Assembly (NCBI GenBank): GCA_002309015.1
Contig: DBWM01000038.1
Location: 95,059 to 159,058 of the forward strand
From: Myxococcales bacterium UBA1238
GTDB lineage: Bacteria; Myxococcota_A; Bradymonadia; UBA7976; UBA1532
Direction of reading: 5' to 3'
Length of the DNA: 64,000 nucleotides
The notes under the pieces are model-generated. The model ran no database searches and was not told the origin of the DNA. It worked only from the letters and a program-made list of their open reading frames with translations. Shown here piece by piece: positions 10,855 through 19,871 of the stretch. The first letter of the stretch is position 1. Every line of letters starts with the position of its first letter. The position numbers were made by a program, and so were the translations under genes.

Positions 10855-11865
10855 ATGCGACGTCAAGATTTTCATTTTGAATTGCCCGAATCGCTCATCG
10901 CCCAGCGGCCTTCCGAGGTGCGCGGCGAAAGTCGGCTGTGTCACCTGCACAGCGATGGATCCGTCGAATTCGGTGCGTTTGCTCAGGTGATCGATCAGTT
11001 TAAGGGCGACGAGCTGCTCGTGCTCAACGATACCAAAGTGGTGCCAGCGCGCGTGTATGGGCATAAAGCGAGCGGTGGCGCGGTCGAGATGCTCTTTGTG
11101 GAGCCTTTGGAAAATGGCCGGATCCTGGCCATGCTGCGCGGCGGACATCTCAAGCCCGGCAGCAGGCTGGTGTTTCCCGGAGCCGAGGCGGAACTTTGCT
11201 CTCGAAGGGAAGATGGGACCGCCGAGCTTTTGCTGAGCCGCGCGGACGATCTCTGGACCTGGCTGGACGAAGTGGGCGAGATGCCGCTTCCGCCTTACAT
11301 TGAGCGCGAGGCGGACGAGAGCGACAAAGAACGCTATCAGACTGTTTTTGCAAGGGAATCCGGCGCTGTGGCGGCCCCTACTGCAGGACTTCATTTTACG
11401 CCTGAGCTTCTGGATGCGCTGCGCGCCAAAGGGGTCGAGATCCGCACGATCACGCTCCACGTGGGCCCCGGCACGTTTCGCCCGGTCAAGGTCGACAACA
11501 TCGACGAGCATCGCATGCATTCGGAGCGCTACACGGTGCCTGAAGAGACGCGAGCGGCTCTGGCGAGCGGAAAGCCGATCGTCGCGGTGGGGACTACGGT
11601 CGTGCGCACTTTGGAAAGCTACGCGCTCGATCCTGCGGCCACGCGCACCGATATCTTCATTAAGCCGGGCTTTGAATTCCGCCTGGTCGACGGTTTGATC
11701 ACCAACTTCCATTTGCCGGAAAGTACTTTATTGATGCTGGTTTGCGCGTTTTCTGGCCAGGAAAAAGTTCTCAACGCGTACAACGCGGCGGTCCGTGAAG
11801 GCTTACATTTCTTTAGTTATGGAGATGCGATGCTGATGCATCGGGAGGGTGGACGATGGATTTAA
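10855..11865 (+). CDS. queA: S-adenosylmethionine:tRNA ribosyltransferase-isomerase
   Basis: QueA transfers and isomerises the ribosyl group of SAM onto preQ1-modified tRNA to make epoxyqueuosine. The 336 residues match the usual 340-350. Family features include the N-terminal FHFELPESLIAQRP, LNDTKVVPAR, GHLKPG, LPPYI, the APTAGLHFTPELL block, HVGPGTFRPV and the C-terminal ITNFHLPESTLLML. It follows a 117-bp intergenic gap with no obvious terminator and overlaps tgt by 10 bp. The order queA-tgt-yajC-secD-secF is a classical arrangement. No anomalies. Confidence 0.97.
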   Translation: MRRQDFHFELPESLIAQRPSEVRGESRLCHLHSDGSVEFGAFAQVIDQFKGDELLVLNDTKVVPARVYGHKASGGAVEMLFVEPLENGRILAMLRGGHLKPGSRLVFPGAEAELCSRREDGTAELLLSRADDLWTWLDEVGEMPLPPYIEREADESDKERYQTVFARESGAVAAPTAGLHFTPELLDALRAKGVEIRTITLHVGPGTFRPVKVDNIDEHRMHSERYTVPEETRAALASGKPIVAVGTTVVRTLESYALDPAATRTDIFIKPGFEFRLVDGLITNFHLPESTLLMLVCAFSGQEKVLNAYNAAVREGLHFFSYGDAMLMHREGGRWI

Positions 11866-12989
11866 AGTTTCAGGTGGAGCATCGCTGCCCCGAAACCCAT
11901 GCGCGGGCGGGCCGTTACTTTGCGACGCACGGGATGGTCGAGACTCCGATTTTTATGCCCGTGGGCACGGTGGGATCGGTCAAAGCGGTCGATCCCCGCG
12001 ATTTGGAAGAAGCGGGCGCGCAAATCATTTTGGGGAATACCTATCATTTGGGCATCAGGCCGGGCATCGATACGCTGATCGCTTTGGGCGGCATGCACGG
12101 CATGGCGGACTGGCATCACCCGATTCTGACGGATTCGGGCGGTTTTCAGGTGATGTCGCTTGCAAAGATCCGAAAGATCGACGAGCGCGGCGTCCAGTTC
12201 CGAAACCATATCAACGGCGCTCTGCTCGATCTCACCCCTGAGCATTCCATCGAAATTCAGGAAGCGATCGGATCCGACATCTGCATGGTGCTCGATCACC
12301 TGGCGCCTTCCACGGCTCCCCGTGCGGTTCACGAAGCGGCGATGCAGCGGACCACGCGCTGGGCCCTGCGCTGTCTGGCGGCGCATAAGCGCGAAGATCA
12401 GGCGCTTTTTGGGATCATCCAGGGGGGCATCGATCACGAACTTCGGCGCTGGCATGTGGATGAACTCTGCCAGCATCCGTTCGACGGCTTTGGCATTGGC
12501 GGTCTGAGTGTGGGCGAATCGATCCCGGAAATGTATGCAGCGCTTGAAGTTACGGCGCCCAGAATGCCTGAGGACCGGCCGCGTTACCTGATGGGGGTCG
12601 GCACGCCGAACGATTTGGTGGAAGGCGTCGCGCGCGGGGTCGATATGTTTGACTGCGTGATGCCGACGCGAAATGCGCGAAAAGGCGGGCTTTTTGTGGA
12701 TGGTGGCCGGCGTCACGTCAACATCCGCAACGCTTGCTACCGCGATATGCGCGATCCCGTCGATTCTACTTGCGATTGCTATACTTGCCGTCATTTTTCG
12801 GCGGGCTATCTGCGGCATCTGCTCATTGCAAAAGAGCTTTTGGCCTACCGCCTGCTCTCCATTCACAACCTTCGCGTTTACCTGCGGCTGATGGAAACCA
12901 TTCGCGCCGAGTTGCGTGCGGGCACATTCGCAAAGTTTTTAGAGGATTGGCGACGCGCGACGGGCTCAAATAGCGCTCTAAATGCATGA
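11856..12989 (+). CDS. tgt: tRNA-guanine transglycosylase
   Basis: Tgt swaps guanine-34 of tRNAs with GU(N) anticodons for preQ1. The 377-residue product has TDSGGFQVMSL (Asp of the first conserved motif), GIIQGG, GLSVGE, the nucleophile region FDCVMPTRNARKG and the zinc site C-x-C-x-x-C with His in LLSIHNL. An oddity is the motif usually written FDECTP. Here it is LDHLAP, so the Cys that in Zymomonas Tgt (Cys158) lines the base pocket is Leu. The upstream Asp is kept. This could tune base specificity. The gene overlaps queA by 10 bp and acts with it in queuosine synthesis. Confidence 0.96.
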   Translation: MDLKFQVEHRCPETHARAGRYFATHGMVETPIFMPVGTVGSVKAVDPRDLEEAGAQIILGNTYHLGIRPGIDTLIALGGMHGMADWHHPILTDSGGFQVMSLAKIRKIDERGVQFRNHINGALLDLTPEHSIEIQEAIGSDICMVLDHLAPSTAPRAVHEAAMQRTTRWALRCLAAHKREDQALFGIIQGGIDHELRRWHVDELCQHPFDGFGIGGLSVGESIPEMYAALEVTAPRMPEDRPRYLMGVGTPNDLVEGVARGVDMFDCVMPTRNARKGGLFVDGGRRHVNIRNACYRDMRDPVDSTCDCYTCRHFSAGYLRHLLIAKELLAYRLLSIHNLRVYLRLMETIRAELRAGTFAKFLEDWRRATGSNSALNA

Positions 12990-13025
12990 TTCTTCAGAAA
13001 TAAAACGAAAACAGGTCACTTCTTA

Positions 13026-13054
13026 TTGATTCAAGGCATGTGATTTGATAAAGG
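13026..13054 (+). promoter_or_regulatory. Promoter candidate for yajC-secDF
   Basis: TTGATT is followed by TAAAGG after exactly 17 bases, in an AT-rich part of the 116-bp gap between tgt and yajC. The same -10 form (TAAAGT) appears at the dksA promoter candidate. Seen by eye; read-through from tgt is also possible. Confidence 0.35.
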
Positions 13055-13105
13055 CTCCCGGCTTTGGACTACCCGATGTAGCCCTGTCGGAATAAGGTGG
13101 TGTTT

Positions 13106-13444
13106 GTGAACGATCCGCTTCTTTTAGCCCTGGCTCAAAGTCAGGCTCAACCCAATCAGCCCAGTGCATTGATGAGCATACTGCCGCTGCTCCTCATGTT
13201 CGTTATCTTTTATTTTTTGCTGATTCGACCTCAGCAAAAGCGCCAGCGTGAGCATCGCGAGATGATTGCGCGCCTCAAAAAAGGCGATCGCGTGGTGACG
13301 GGTGGAGGATTGATTGGCACCATCGCGGCCCTGACCGATCAGGAGCTCGTGCTCGAAGTGAGTGAACATGTCAAGGTGACCGTTTTGCGCGGTCAGGTAA
13401 CTCCGTATCAGCCGGCGACAACTGCCGAAGAAAAAAAGGATTGA
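13106..13444 (+). CDS. yajC: Preprotein translocase accessory subunit YajC
   Basis: YajC is a small inner-membrane partner of SecDF-YidC. The product of about 112 residues has one membrane segment (ILPLLLMFVIFYFLLIRP) followed at once by the family signature RPQQKRQREHREMIARLKKGDRVVTGGGLIGTI. I chose the GTG at 13106 because AAGGTGG ends 5 bases before it; two GTG codons further up overlap that ribosome-binding site. It sits 3 bp before secD, so it is co-transcribed with the export genes. Confidence 0.95.
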   Translation: MNDPLLLALAQSQAQPNQPSALMSILPLLLMFVIFYFLLIRPQQKRQREHREMIARLKKGDRVVTGGGLIGTIAALTDQELVLEVSEHVKVTVLRGQVTPYQPATTAEEKKD

Positions 13445-13447
13445 TCG

Positions 13448-15346
13448 ATGGACCGTCAGTGGAAATGGCGGACCGTGGTGGCGATCTTGCTCACGGCCCT
13501 CTCGGTCTTGATGCTTCTCCCCACTTTTGTTGGGGTTGAAAATGAAGGCGAAGAAGCGCGGTTACCGAAATGGTATACCAATATTTTCAGCCAGCGTTTG
13601 ACGCTCGGCTTGGATCTTCAGGGCGGCGTTCACCTGCAATATAAGGTTGATATTGAAGAGGCTCTCGCGCGTAAAACCTCGCAGCTGGCGGGGAATCTGC
13701 AAAATGCATTCCGCGAAGAGTACAAGATTGATGTCAAAACCAAGGCGGGCACGGGCAAAAAAGGCGTTGAAGAGGTGACGACGCTGACGCTGACCTTCCC
13801 CACGCCTGAAGACACCAACAAGCTGGATAACGATTTTCTGCGTAAGCAAACCCTTGAATTCATCGTGGCAGGGGTGAGCGAGAATGTGGCTACGCTGGTC
13901 ATGACCGATGATGCGATCGAGCAGTTCAGCGAAGGCGCCATTTCGCAGGCCATCGAGACCATCGAGCGCCGTGTCAACGAATTCGGTGTGGCCGAAAGCT
14001 CGATTTCAAAGCGCGGCGATGGCGACCTGGTGGTTCAGCTTCCGGGCGTCAAGGAGCAGGAATTTGCGGCGGCCAAAGAAAAGCTTTCGCAAACCGGTCA
14101 GCTTCATTTCCAAATCGTCGATCGCCAGGGCCTGCCCGAGTTCTTTGGCAAGGTGATGAAGCGTCAGCCTTCTGCCGACAACTGGCCCACCGACGAAAGC
14201 CTGAACCGCGATTCGAAGAAGACCGAAGAATTAAAGAAGCACGTCACTTACGCGAGCAACAGCAACATTCGCTCCACCAGCCGCGAGATTCTTGAATACA
14301 TGGTGAAAGGCCAGCTGGATCAGGATCACGTGGTGGGTTACGAAGAAATCTTTGTCAATCCGAAGGATAAGCTGCTGACGCCGATCACGACGCTCACAAA
14401 GGATCAGGAGCAGCTCCTGCGCAAAGCGAAGGATTTCTCGCCCGACGCGCCCGTGGTGAAGGCTTACGAGCTGCATTACATGTTCAGCCTGCACGGTATG
14501 AGCGGTGAAAACGTTGAGGATGCGAACGTCGGTTACGACAGCTTCAACCGTCCTGTGGTGCAGATGCGCTTCAACCAAATCGACGCCGATCGCTTCTACG
14601 AGATGACCAAGAAGTTCACCCAGGAGCTGATGGCGATCATGATCGACGACGTGGTTTACAGCGCGCCGCGCATCAAGGAACCCATCGGTGGTGGCCGCGT
14701 TCAAATCGAGCTCGGAGCCGCTGGTGCTCAGGCGCAAAAAGAAGCGACCGCACTCGTGGCCGTCCTGAAGTCGGGTGCATTGCAGGCGCCTTTGCGCAAG
14801 ATTTACGACTCCCAGGTGGGCGCCACCCTCGGTGAAGACTCCATCGAATCCGGTAAGTTCGCCTGCCTCATCGGCACCGCGCTCGTGGTCGTCTTCATGC
14901 TCATCTACTACAAGATGGCGGGTATCCTGGCGAACGGCGCCTTGCTGCTCAATATCCTCTTTATTTTCGCTGGCTTAACGGCATTCGGTGCCACCTTAAC
15001 TCTGCCTGGTATTGCCGGTATCGTGCTGACCGTCGGTATGGCCGTCGACGCCAACGTGCTCATCTTTGAGCGCATCCGCGAAGAGGTTCAGACGGGTGTG
15101 GCCGTGCGCAAAGCCATCGAGCTCGGTTACGAAAAGGCGCTCTCCTCCATTTTGGATGCAAATATCACCACGTTGATTGCAGCGATCGTGCTCTATCAGT
15201 TCGGTTCCGGCCCGATTCGCGGATTCGCTGTGACGTTGGCCATCGGCATCATCTCCTCGGTGTATACCGCCGTGATCGTGACGCGCCTGGCGTTCCAGTT
15301 TATTTACTGCCGAGGTTCAAAAGAACCTCAGAAGATCAGCATTTGA
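13448..15346 (+). CDS. secD: Protein translocase subunit SecD
   Basis: SecD is the larger half of the SecDF proton-driven RND motor that pulls exported proteins through SecYEG. The 632-residue product has an N-terminal membrane segment, the P1 domain beginning with the signature TLGLDLQGGVHLQYKVD, a large periplasmic region and five further membrane segments at the C-terminus. These include GIAGIVLTVGMAVDANVLIFERIREE with the functionally important Asp. The LGEDSIESGKFACLIGTALV block starts the RND membrane part. It lies between yajC (3 bp) and secF (12 bp). No abnormality apart from a long periplasmic segment with several charged stretches. Confidence 0.97.
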   Translation: MDRQWKWRTVVAILLTALSVLMLLPTFVGVENEGEEARLPKWYTNIFSQRLTLGLDLQGGVHLQYKVDIEEALARKTSQLAGNLQNAFREEYKIDVKTKAGTGKKGVEEVTTLTLTFPTPEDTNKLDNDFLRKQTLEFIVAGVSENVATLVMTDDAIEQFSEGAISQAIETIERRVNEFGVAESSISKRGDGDLVVQLPGVKEQEFAAAKEKLSQTGQLHFQIVDRQGLPEFFGKVMKRQPSADNWPTDESLNRDSKKTEELKKHVTYASNSNIRSTSREILEYMVKGQLDQDHVVGYEEIFVNPKDKLLTPITTLTKDQEQLLRKAKDFSPDAPVVKAYELHYMFSLHGMSGENVEDANVGYDSFNRPVVQMRFNQIDADRFYEMTKKFTQELMAIMIDDVVYSAPRIKEPIGGGRVQIELGAAGAQAQKEATALVAVLKSGALQAPLRKIYDSQVGATLGEDSIESGKFACLIGTALVVVFMLIYYKMAGILANGALLLNILFIFAGLTAFGATLTLPGIAGIVLTVGMAVDANVLIFERIREEVQTGVAVRKAIELGYEKALSSILDANITTLIAAIVLYQFGSGPIRGFAVTLAIGIISSVYTAVIVTRLAFQFIYCRGSKEPQKISI

Positions 15347-15358
15347 GGAGGTGGCGCC

Positions 15359-16519
15359 ATGATGTATCTCATTAAGCCCGGTTTTTATGTCAACCTCATG
15401 GGCCAGGCCAAAAAGGTGGCCGTGATCGCCGGCATCCTCGTGCTCGCTTCCTGGCTGCTGGTGTTTACCAAAGGACTCAACTTCGGCATTGACTTTGCGG
15501 GTGGTACCGAGGCCCTGGTGCAGTTTAAACAAGGGCAGGTTGATGTGGCCGAACTCCGCAAAATTGCAGAAGAAACCGGTCTCGACACGCCTGAGGTCGT
15601 CAACTACGGTTTGAGCGACGACGGTTCTTACCTGATCCGCAGCCGTTCTCACGGCGTGCTGACCGAAGATGCGAAGGTCAAGATCAAATCTGCGATCGTG
15701 GCCGAAATGGGCGAGCCCAGCCTTTGGGACGATTCCGATGAGACCGGCGAAGAAATCCGCGTTCAATACAAAGAAAATAAAGATAAAGAAAAGTTCGTCG
15801 AGATTTTAAAGAATCTGGGCTTCAACGAAGCGGCCGTTTCGACGCAATCGGAGGGCACAAACCCCGTCCTGCTGCTCAACCTCGGTGGCGTAAAGGCGCA
15901 AATTAACAAGGATTTAAAGGCCAAGTACGGCGAAAAATACATCGGCATCGTCCGTCTGGAATCGGTCGGTTCGGCGGTGGGTCAGCAGCTGCGCAACCAG
16001 GGGATTTTGGCCGTTCTTTACGCCATGATCGCCATTCTGGTTTACGTCGGCCTGCGGTTTGATTTGCGTTATGCGCCCGGCGCTGTGGTCGCCCTGTTCC
16101 ACGATGTCTCTCTGCCTCTCGGCGTCTTCTGCATCTTTAACGTGCAGTTCGACCTCACGGTGGTCGCCGCTTTGCTCGCCATCGTCGGTTACTCGCTGAA
16201 CGACACCATCGTCATTTACGACCGCATCCGCGAGATGCTGAAGCTCGGTGAAGGCAAGGATTTGGCCGACACGATCAACCGCTCGCTTTGCCAGACCCTC
16301 ACGCGTACGGCGATCACCTCGATCACCACGTTCCTTGCGGTCATCGCGCTCTTTGTGTGGGGCGGCGGTTCGCTGCACGGCTTCTCGCTCACGATGCTGC
16401 TCGGTATCGTTTTTGGTACTTTCTCCTCTCTTTACATTGCCAGCCCTGCAGTTCTGGTGATGGATGGTATCCTCAAAAAGCGGCATGACGCGGCCAAAGC
16501 TGCGGCTGAGCATGCTTGA
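15359..16519 (+). CDS. secF: Protein translocase subunit SecF
   Basis: SecF is the second RND subunit of the SecDF motor. The 386-residue product starts after a strong GAGGAGG ribosome-binding site; ATGATG leaves two adjacent start codons. It has the first membrane segment, the signature GLNFGIDFAGGTEALVQF, a periplasmic domain, and five C-terminal membrane segments with LAIVGYSLNDTIVIYDRIRE, the conserved Asp region. The periplasmic domain is somewhat longer than in E. coli SecF and rich in Glu/Lys. The last codons overlap the probable TTG start of recJ. Confidence 0.97.
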   Translation: MMYLIKPGFYVNLMGQAKKVAVIAGILVLASWLLVFTKGLNFGIDFAGGTEALVQFKQGQVDVAELRKIAEETGLDTPEVVNYGLSDDGSYLIRSRSHGVLTEDAKVKIKSAIVAEMGEPSLWDDSDETGEEIRVQYKENKDKEKFVEILKNLGFNEAAVSTQSEGTNPVLLLNLGGVKAQINKDLKAKYGEKYIGIVRLESVGSAVGQQLRNQGILAVLYAMIAILVYVGLRFDLRYAPGAVVALFHDVSLPLGVFCIFNVQFDLTVVAALLAIVGYSLNDTIVIYDRIREMLKLGEGKDLADTINRSLCQTLTRTAITSITTFLAVIALFVWGGGSLHGFSLTMLLGIVFGTFSSLYIASPAVLVMDGILKKRHDAAKAAAEHA

Positions 16520-18243
16520 GGCTTCCTTTGCCTGCCCATCGGATCGAGTGGCGTCTCGCCCAGGTTGATCCCCTTCTCGTAGAATCCCTTTCAAATTCGC
16601 TGCAGTTGCCGCCCCTCCTGTCGCATCTTCTGGTTGCGCGGGGGGTGACCAGCCCGGAAGAGGCGGAGCGCTTTTTGAGCCTCTCTTTGCAGGAAATGCC
16701 CGATCCCGCGCTGATGGCCGACATCGATCTGGCTGCGAAACGCCTGATTCAGGCCGCGCAACATGGCGAAATAATTGCGATTTATGGCGATTACGATGTG
16801 GATGGGATCACGAGCACCGCGCTCTTGTCGCTGTTTCTGCGCGAGGCCTTTGGGGTCACACCTCTGCAAAAAATTCCGCATCGATTGAAGGATGGCTATG
16901 GCCTGACCTGCGATCACGTGCGGCAGATGGTGGAGCAAAAGGTGCAGCTTCTGGTCACCGTCGACAACGGTTCGTCTTCGGTGGAGGAAGCGAAACTCGC
17001 CCGCGAGCTGGGCCTCGACGTGATCGTGATCGATCATCATCAAATCAGCGAGCCGGAACCCGATGTGGTCGCGCATCTGAATCCTCACCGAAAGGCTTGC
17101 CAGTACCCCTGCAAGGATTTGGCAGCGGTGGGGGTGGTCTTCACACTGATCTCGCAAGTGCGCAGGATCCTTAAAGATTCTGGAGACTCACGCCTGGCTC
17201 AGTTGCGGCTTGCGCGCTATCTGGATTTGGTGGCGCTGGGCACTGTGGCCGATGTGGCGCCGCTTCGCGGTTGGAATCGCACGCTGGTGCGCTATGGCTT
17301 GCTCGAGATGCGCCGTTCCCCGCGTTGTGGGTTGCTGGCGCTGTTTCAGACGGCCAAACTGACGCCTGCCCAGGTGACCGCTCACGATTTGGGTTTTCGC
17401 CTGGCACCGCGTTTGAATGCCGCCGGTCGTTTGGGCGATGCCGCGTTGGGGCTCGAGCTGATTTTATGCGAGGATCCGGCTCAGGCGCATCGACTGGCTT
17501 TGCAGCTCGAAGCTTTAAATCAGGAACGCAAGGCCATCGAACATCGCGTGATGGCTCAGGCAGTCTCTTTCATCGAGTCCGATGAGTCCAAAAAATCATT
17601 GTCGGCGCTGGTGTTAGCAAATTCGGAATGGCATTTCGGTGTGCTCGGCATCGTGGCTTCAAGGCTGGTCGAACGCTTTGGTCGTCCGGCCGTTTTGCTT
17701 TCGGAGCAAGGTGGGATTTGGAAGGGAAGCGCCCGAAGCGTGACCGGTTTCGATATGAAACAGGCGCTCGATCGCTGCTCGGATCTCCTGGTGCGTTACG
17801 GCGGTCACAGCGGTGCGGCGGGGCTCTCTATTGAGAAGCAAAATTTCGCTCAATTTGAAACCGATTTTTGTAAAATTACACAAGAAGCGAATCTTTCGGC
17901 TGATTTTTGCGAAACGCGCGACATCGATGCGGATGTCGCGTTGTCGGCGCTTTCTTTTGCGGATGTGGAAGCGTTCGAGCGGCTGGAGCCTTGTGGATCC
18001 TGCAATCCGGCTCCGGTATTGAGAGCTCTGCGTGCGCGGGGGCAAGGGCAGGTCAAAAACGAGCATTTGTTTATAAAATTCGATATTTGCGATGCTCAGG
18101 CTCGGGCGGTCGCCTGGGGGCAGGCCGAAAAACTCGCCTGGCTTTCTTACCCGGTGGACGTGATTTTTACCCCCAGAATCGAATCCTGGGGCGGTCAGTC
18201 TCGCGTCGTTTTTGATGTTTTGGATTTGGAGCCTTCGCAATGA
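16516..18243 (+). CDS. recJ: Single-stranded-DNA-specific exonuclease RecJ
   Basis: RecJ is the 5'-3' single-strand exonuclease of RecF-pathway and mismatch repair. The 575 residues carry the DHH phosphoesterase motifs in order: YGDYDVDGITSTALL, TVDNGSSS, VIDHH, then RLNAAGRLGDA, and the DHHA1 motif GGHSGAAGL followed by the OB-like C-terminal domain. All metal ligands visible in these motifs are present. The start is uncertain: TTG at 16516 overlaps the secF stop by 4 bp, and TTG at 16528 is an alternative. The stop overlaps the next small gene by 4 bp. The gene sits in the export/tRNA operon. Confidence 0.95.
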   Translation: MRLPLPAHRIEWRLAQVDPLLVESLSNSLQLPPLLSHLLVARGVTSPEEAERFLSLSLQEMPDPALMADIDLAAKRLIQAAQHGEIIAIYGDYDVDGITSTALLSLFLREAFGVTPLQKIPHRLKDGYGLTCDHVRQMVEQKVQLLVTVDNGSSSVEEAKLARELGLDVIVIDHHQISEPEPDVVAHLNPHRKACQYPCKDLAAVGVVFTLISQVRRILKDSGDSRLAQLRLARYLDLVALGTVADVAPLRGWNRTLVRYGLLEMRRSPRCGLLALFQTAKLTPAQVTAHDLGFRLAPRLNAAGRLGDAALGLELILCEDPAQAHRLALQLEALNQERKAIEHRVMAQAVSFIESDESKKSLSALVLANSEWHFGVLGIVASRLVERFGRPAVLLSEQGGIWKGSARSVTGFDMKQALDRCSDLLVRYGGHSGAAGLSIEKQNFAQFETDFCKITQEANLSADFCETRDIDADVALSALSFADVEAFERLEPCGSCNPAPVLRALRARGQGQVKNEHLFIKFDICDAQARAVAWGQAEKLAWLSYPVDVIFTPRIESWGGQSRVVFDVLDLEPSQ

Positions 18244-18488
18244 GCCGCAGGGAACGCGTTCGCGCCACAAATTTAGTGCCCAGGGCCAATCCTAAGCGCG
18301 ACGGCATTTTTTTGATTCTGGCGGCCATCGCGTTGGCGGGACTGCTGGCTTACAAGATGCATATGGGCGAAAAGACGGCTCATTTTATGGAGTGGCTGGC
18401 GCCCAGCGAGACGTTGCCTCAAACGGCGCTGGATTCGGACGCAGGCCGAGAGAATCGTACGGAAGAGGAAAAAGATGTCGAGAATTAA
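18240..18488 (+). CDS. Small single-pass membrane protein, hypothetical
   Basis: The 82-residue product has a basic N-terminus (MSRRERVR...PKR), one membrane segment (IFLILAAIALAGLLAY, about residues 23-39) and an acidic tail (ENRTEEEKDVEN). By the positive-inside rule the N-terminus is cytoplasmic. It overlaps recJ by 4 bp and trmB by 14 bp, so it is translationally coupled to both, which argues that it is a real gene. I recognise no family. Confidence 0.65.
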   Translation: MSRRERVRATNLVPRANPKRDGIFLILAAIALAGLLAYKMHMGEKTAHFMEWLAPSETLPQTALDSDAGRENRTEEEKDVEN

Positions 18489-19158
18489 GAGTTTTGGACC
18501 GGAAGTGCCGCCGTTACCTGAAAATGCCTGGGTTTGCCTGAATCACCGCTTTTTTGGTTCAGACGAGATCGGCGGTCATTGCGTGGTGCCTAAGCTGGAG
18601 GCTTTGCCGGTCAACTGGACCGAAATCTTTGGCCGCGATGCGCCGAAAACCCTGGAGGTGGGCTTTAACCGGGGCGTCTTTTTGCAAGAGCTCGCCGAGC
18701 GCTGGCCCGATTGCGATCACGTGGGGATCGAAATCCGACGCCGCTTTGCCTGGCATCTGGTCAACGAGATCGGATCGAAGAAAAAACAAAGTAATATCAG
18801 GGTGTTATGGGCTGATGCGAAGAACGTGGTGCAAACGATTTTTGCGCCCGAATCCCTGAGTCACATGTTCATCACCTTCCCCGATCCCTGGTGGAAAGCG
18901 CGCCATGCCAAGCGCCGCCTGGTCGATTTGGACTTTGCCCGAAACATCGTGTCGATGCTCAAAAAAGAGGGTCGCGTTTGGGTGAAATCCGATGTGCCTG
19001 CGATTTCGGAAGAAATTTCGGCGGCTTTGACGGCCTGCCCCGAATTGAAGGGCCCCATTCCCTTTGCTCAGGATGACTTGCCGCTCACTTACAGGGAGCG
19101 CCGCTGTCTGACTCAGAATCTCGAAATCTATCGGTTTTATTACGAAAAAACGGTGTAA
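18475..19158 (+). CDS. trmB: tRNA (guanine-N7)-methyltransferase
   Basis: TrmB makes 7-methylguanosine at position 46 of tRNA with SAM. The 227-residue product has the SAM-binding region LEVGFNRGVFLQELAE (the usual GxG motif is slightly altered), GIEIRRRF, and the family signature FITFPDPWWKARHAKRRLVDLDF containing the catalytic Asp. The C-terminal TYRERRCLTQNLEIYRFYYEK is close to the usual TxYE ending. It ends the queA-trmB run. The next gene, dksA, has its own promoter candidate 147 bp further. Confidence 0.93.
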   Translation: MSRIKSFGPEVPPLPENAWVCLNHRFFGSDEIGGHCVVPKLEALPVNWTEIFGRDAPKTLEVGFNRGVFLQELAERWPDCDHVGIEIRRRFAWHLVNEIGSKKKQSNIRVLWADAKNVVQTIFAPESLSHMFITFPDPWWKARHAKRRLVDLDFARNIVSMLKKEGRVWVKSDVPAISEEISAALTACPELKGPIPFAQDDLPLTYRERRCLTQNLEIYRFYYEKTV

Positions 19159-19245
19159 TTGGTGAAAACCGCGTCCGCTTTTGCTCCATCTGGCGGCCCG
19201 CTGAGTGCAGAAATGAATTTATGGCCGGCGATGGCTTTTGGCGCG

Positions 19246-19274
19246 TTGACAACCTTGTTCTATACGTTTAAAGT
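19246..19274 (+). promoter_or_regulatory. Sigma-70 promoter candidate for dksA
   Basis: A perfect -35 TTGACA (19246-19251) is followed after 17 bases by TAAAGT (19269-19274), about 30 bases before the dksA start. It is the best promoter match I saw in the window. Confidence 0.6.
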
Positions 19275-19305
19275 GACGCACCATCCGAATTGAGGGGATT
19301 TAAAA

Positions 19306-19725
19306 ATGGACAGAGACTTGATCGATAACGATGAGCCCCCGAAGGAAGTCCTCGATAAGGAAGCCGAAAAATTTCGGCAATTGTTGTTGCGTGAAAAAAA
19401 CAAACTTTTAAAAAACGCTCAACGAACCTTAACGGAAGATATGACCATCGATCAGGACGACTTGCCTGACGAGATGGATTTATCGGCTGCGGATTACAAC
19501 CAATCGCTGACTTTTCGTTTGCGCGGGCGTGAGCGCTTGCTGATGAATAAGATCGAGTCTGCTTTGCAACGCCTGGATTCGGATGAGTTTTTCTGGTGCC
19601 AAAACTGTGGCGATTTTATTGGGCTCAAACGCCTGGAAGCGCGTCCGGTCACTACGCTTTGCATCCGCTGCAAAGAACGGGAAGAGCGCCACGAAACGGT
19701 GCATTCGGAGACTCGCGGTCGCTAA
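19306..19725 (+). CDS. dksA: RNA polymerase-binding transcription factor DksA
   Basis: DksA binds the secondary channel of RNA polymerase and works with ppGpp to control rRNA and amino-acid promoters. The 139 residues contain the coiled-coil with DLPDEMDLSAAD at its tip (E. coli: DPVDRAA), the RGRERLLMNKIESAL helix, and the zinc finger CQNCGDFIGLKRLEARPVTTLCIRC with all four Cys. It is slightly shorter than the E. coli protein (151). It is monocistronic: its own promoter candidate lies upstream and a clear terminator follows 26 bp after the stop. Confidence 0.93.
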   Translation: MDRDLIDNDEPPKEVLDKEAEKFRQLLLREKNKLLKNAQRTLTEDMTIDQDDLPDEMDLSAADYNQSLTFRLRGRERLLMNKIESALQRLDSDEFFWCQNCGDFIGLKRLEARPVTTLCIRCKEREERHETVHSETRGR

Positions 19726-19751
19726 CTGCTGAATCTTAAAGTGATTTTCTT

Positions 19752-19786
19752 AAAAAGCCTCAGCCGGATGACTGAGGCTTTTTTGT
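19752..19786 (+). terminator. Rho-independent terminator of dksA
   Basis: The arms AAGCCTCAG and CTGAGGCTT form a perfect 9-bp stem around CCGGATGA, followed by a T-rich tail. Confidence 0.9.
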
Positions 19787-19824
19787 TTGAGGCGCCGGGG
19801 TTTGAAGTTTCAAGGCGCAAATAC

Positions 19825-19854
19825 AAAAAAGGCCCGGATGAACCGAGCCTTTTT
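19825..19854 (-). terminator. Rho-independent terminator of the four-DsbA gene
   Basis: On the minus strand, 17 bp after the stop codon, the hairpin GGCTCGG-TTCAT-CCGGGCC (one mismatch) is flanked by A and T runs. It faces the dksA terminator, so the two convergent genes are separately terminated. Confidence 0.8.
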
Positions 19855-19871
19855 GAGGAAGCGAAACGGAA

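Noticed and set aside
10804..11712. 302-codon antisense frame in queA
   Set aside because: Shadow of queA with an Arg/His-rich, low-information translation.
11862..12866. 334-codon antisense frame in tgt
   Set aside because: Shadow of a well-identified gene; no ribosome-binding site or motif.
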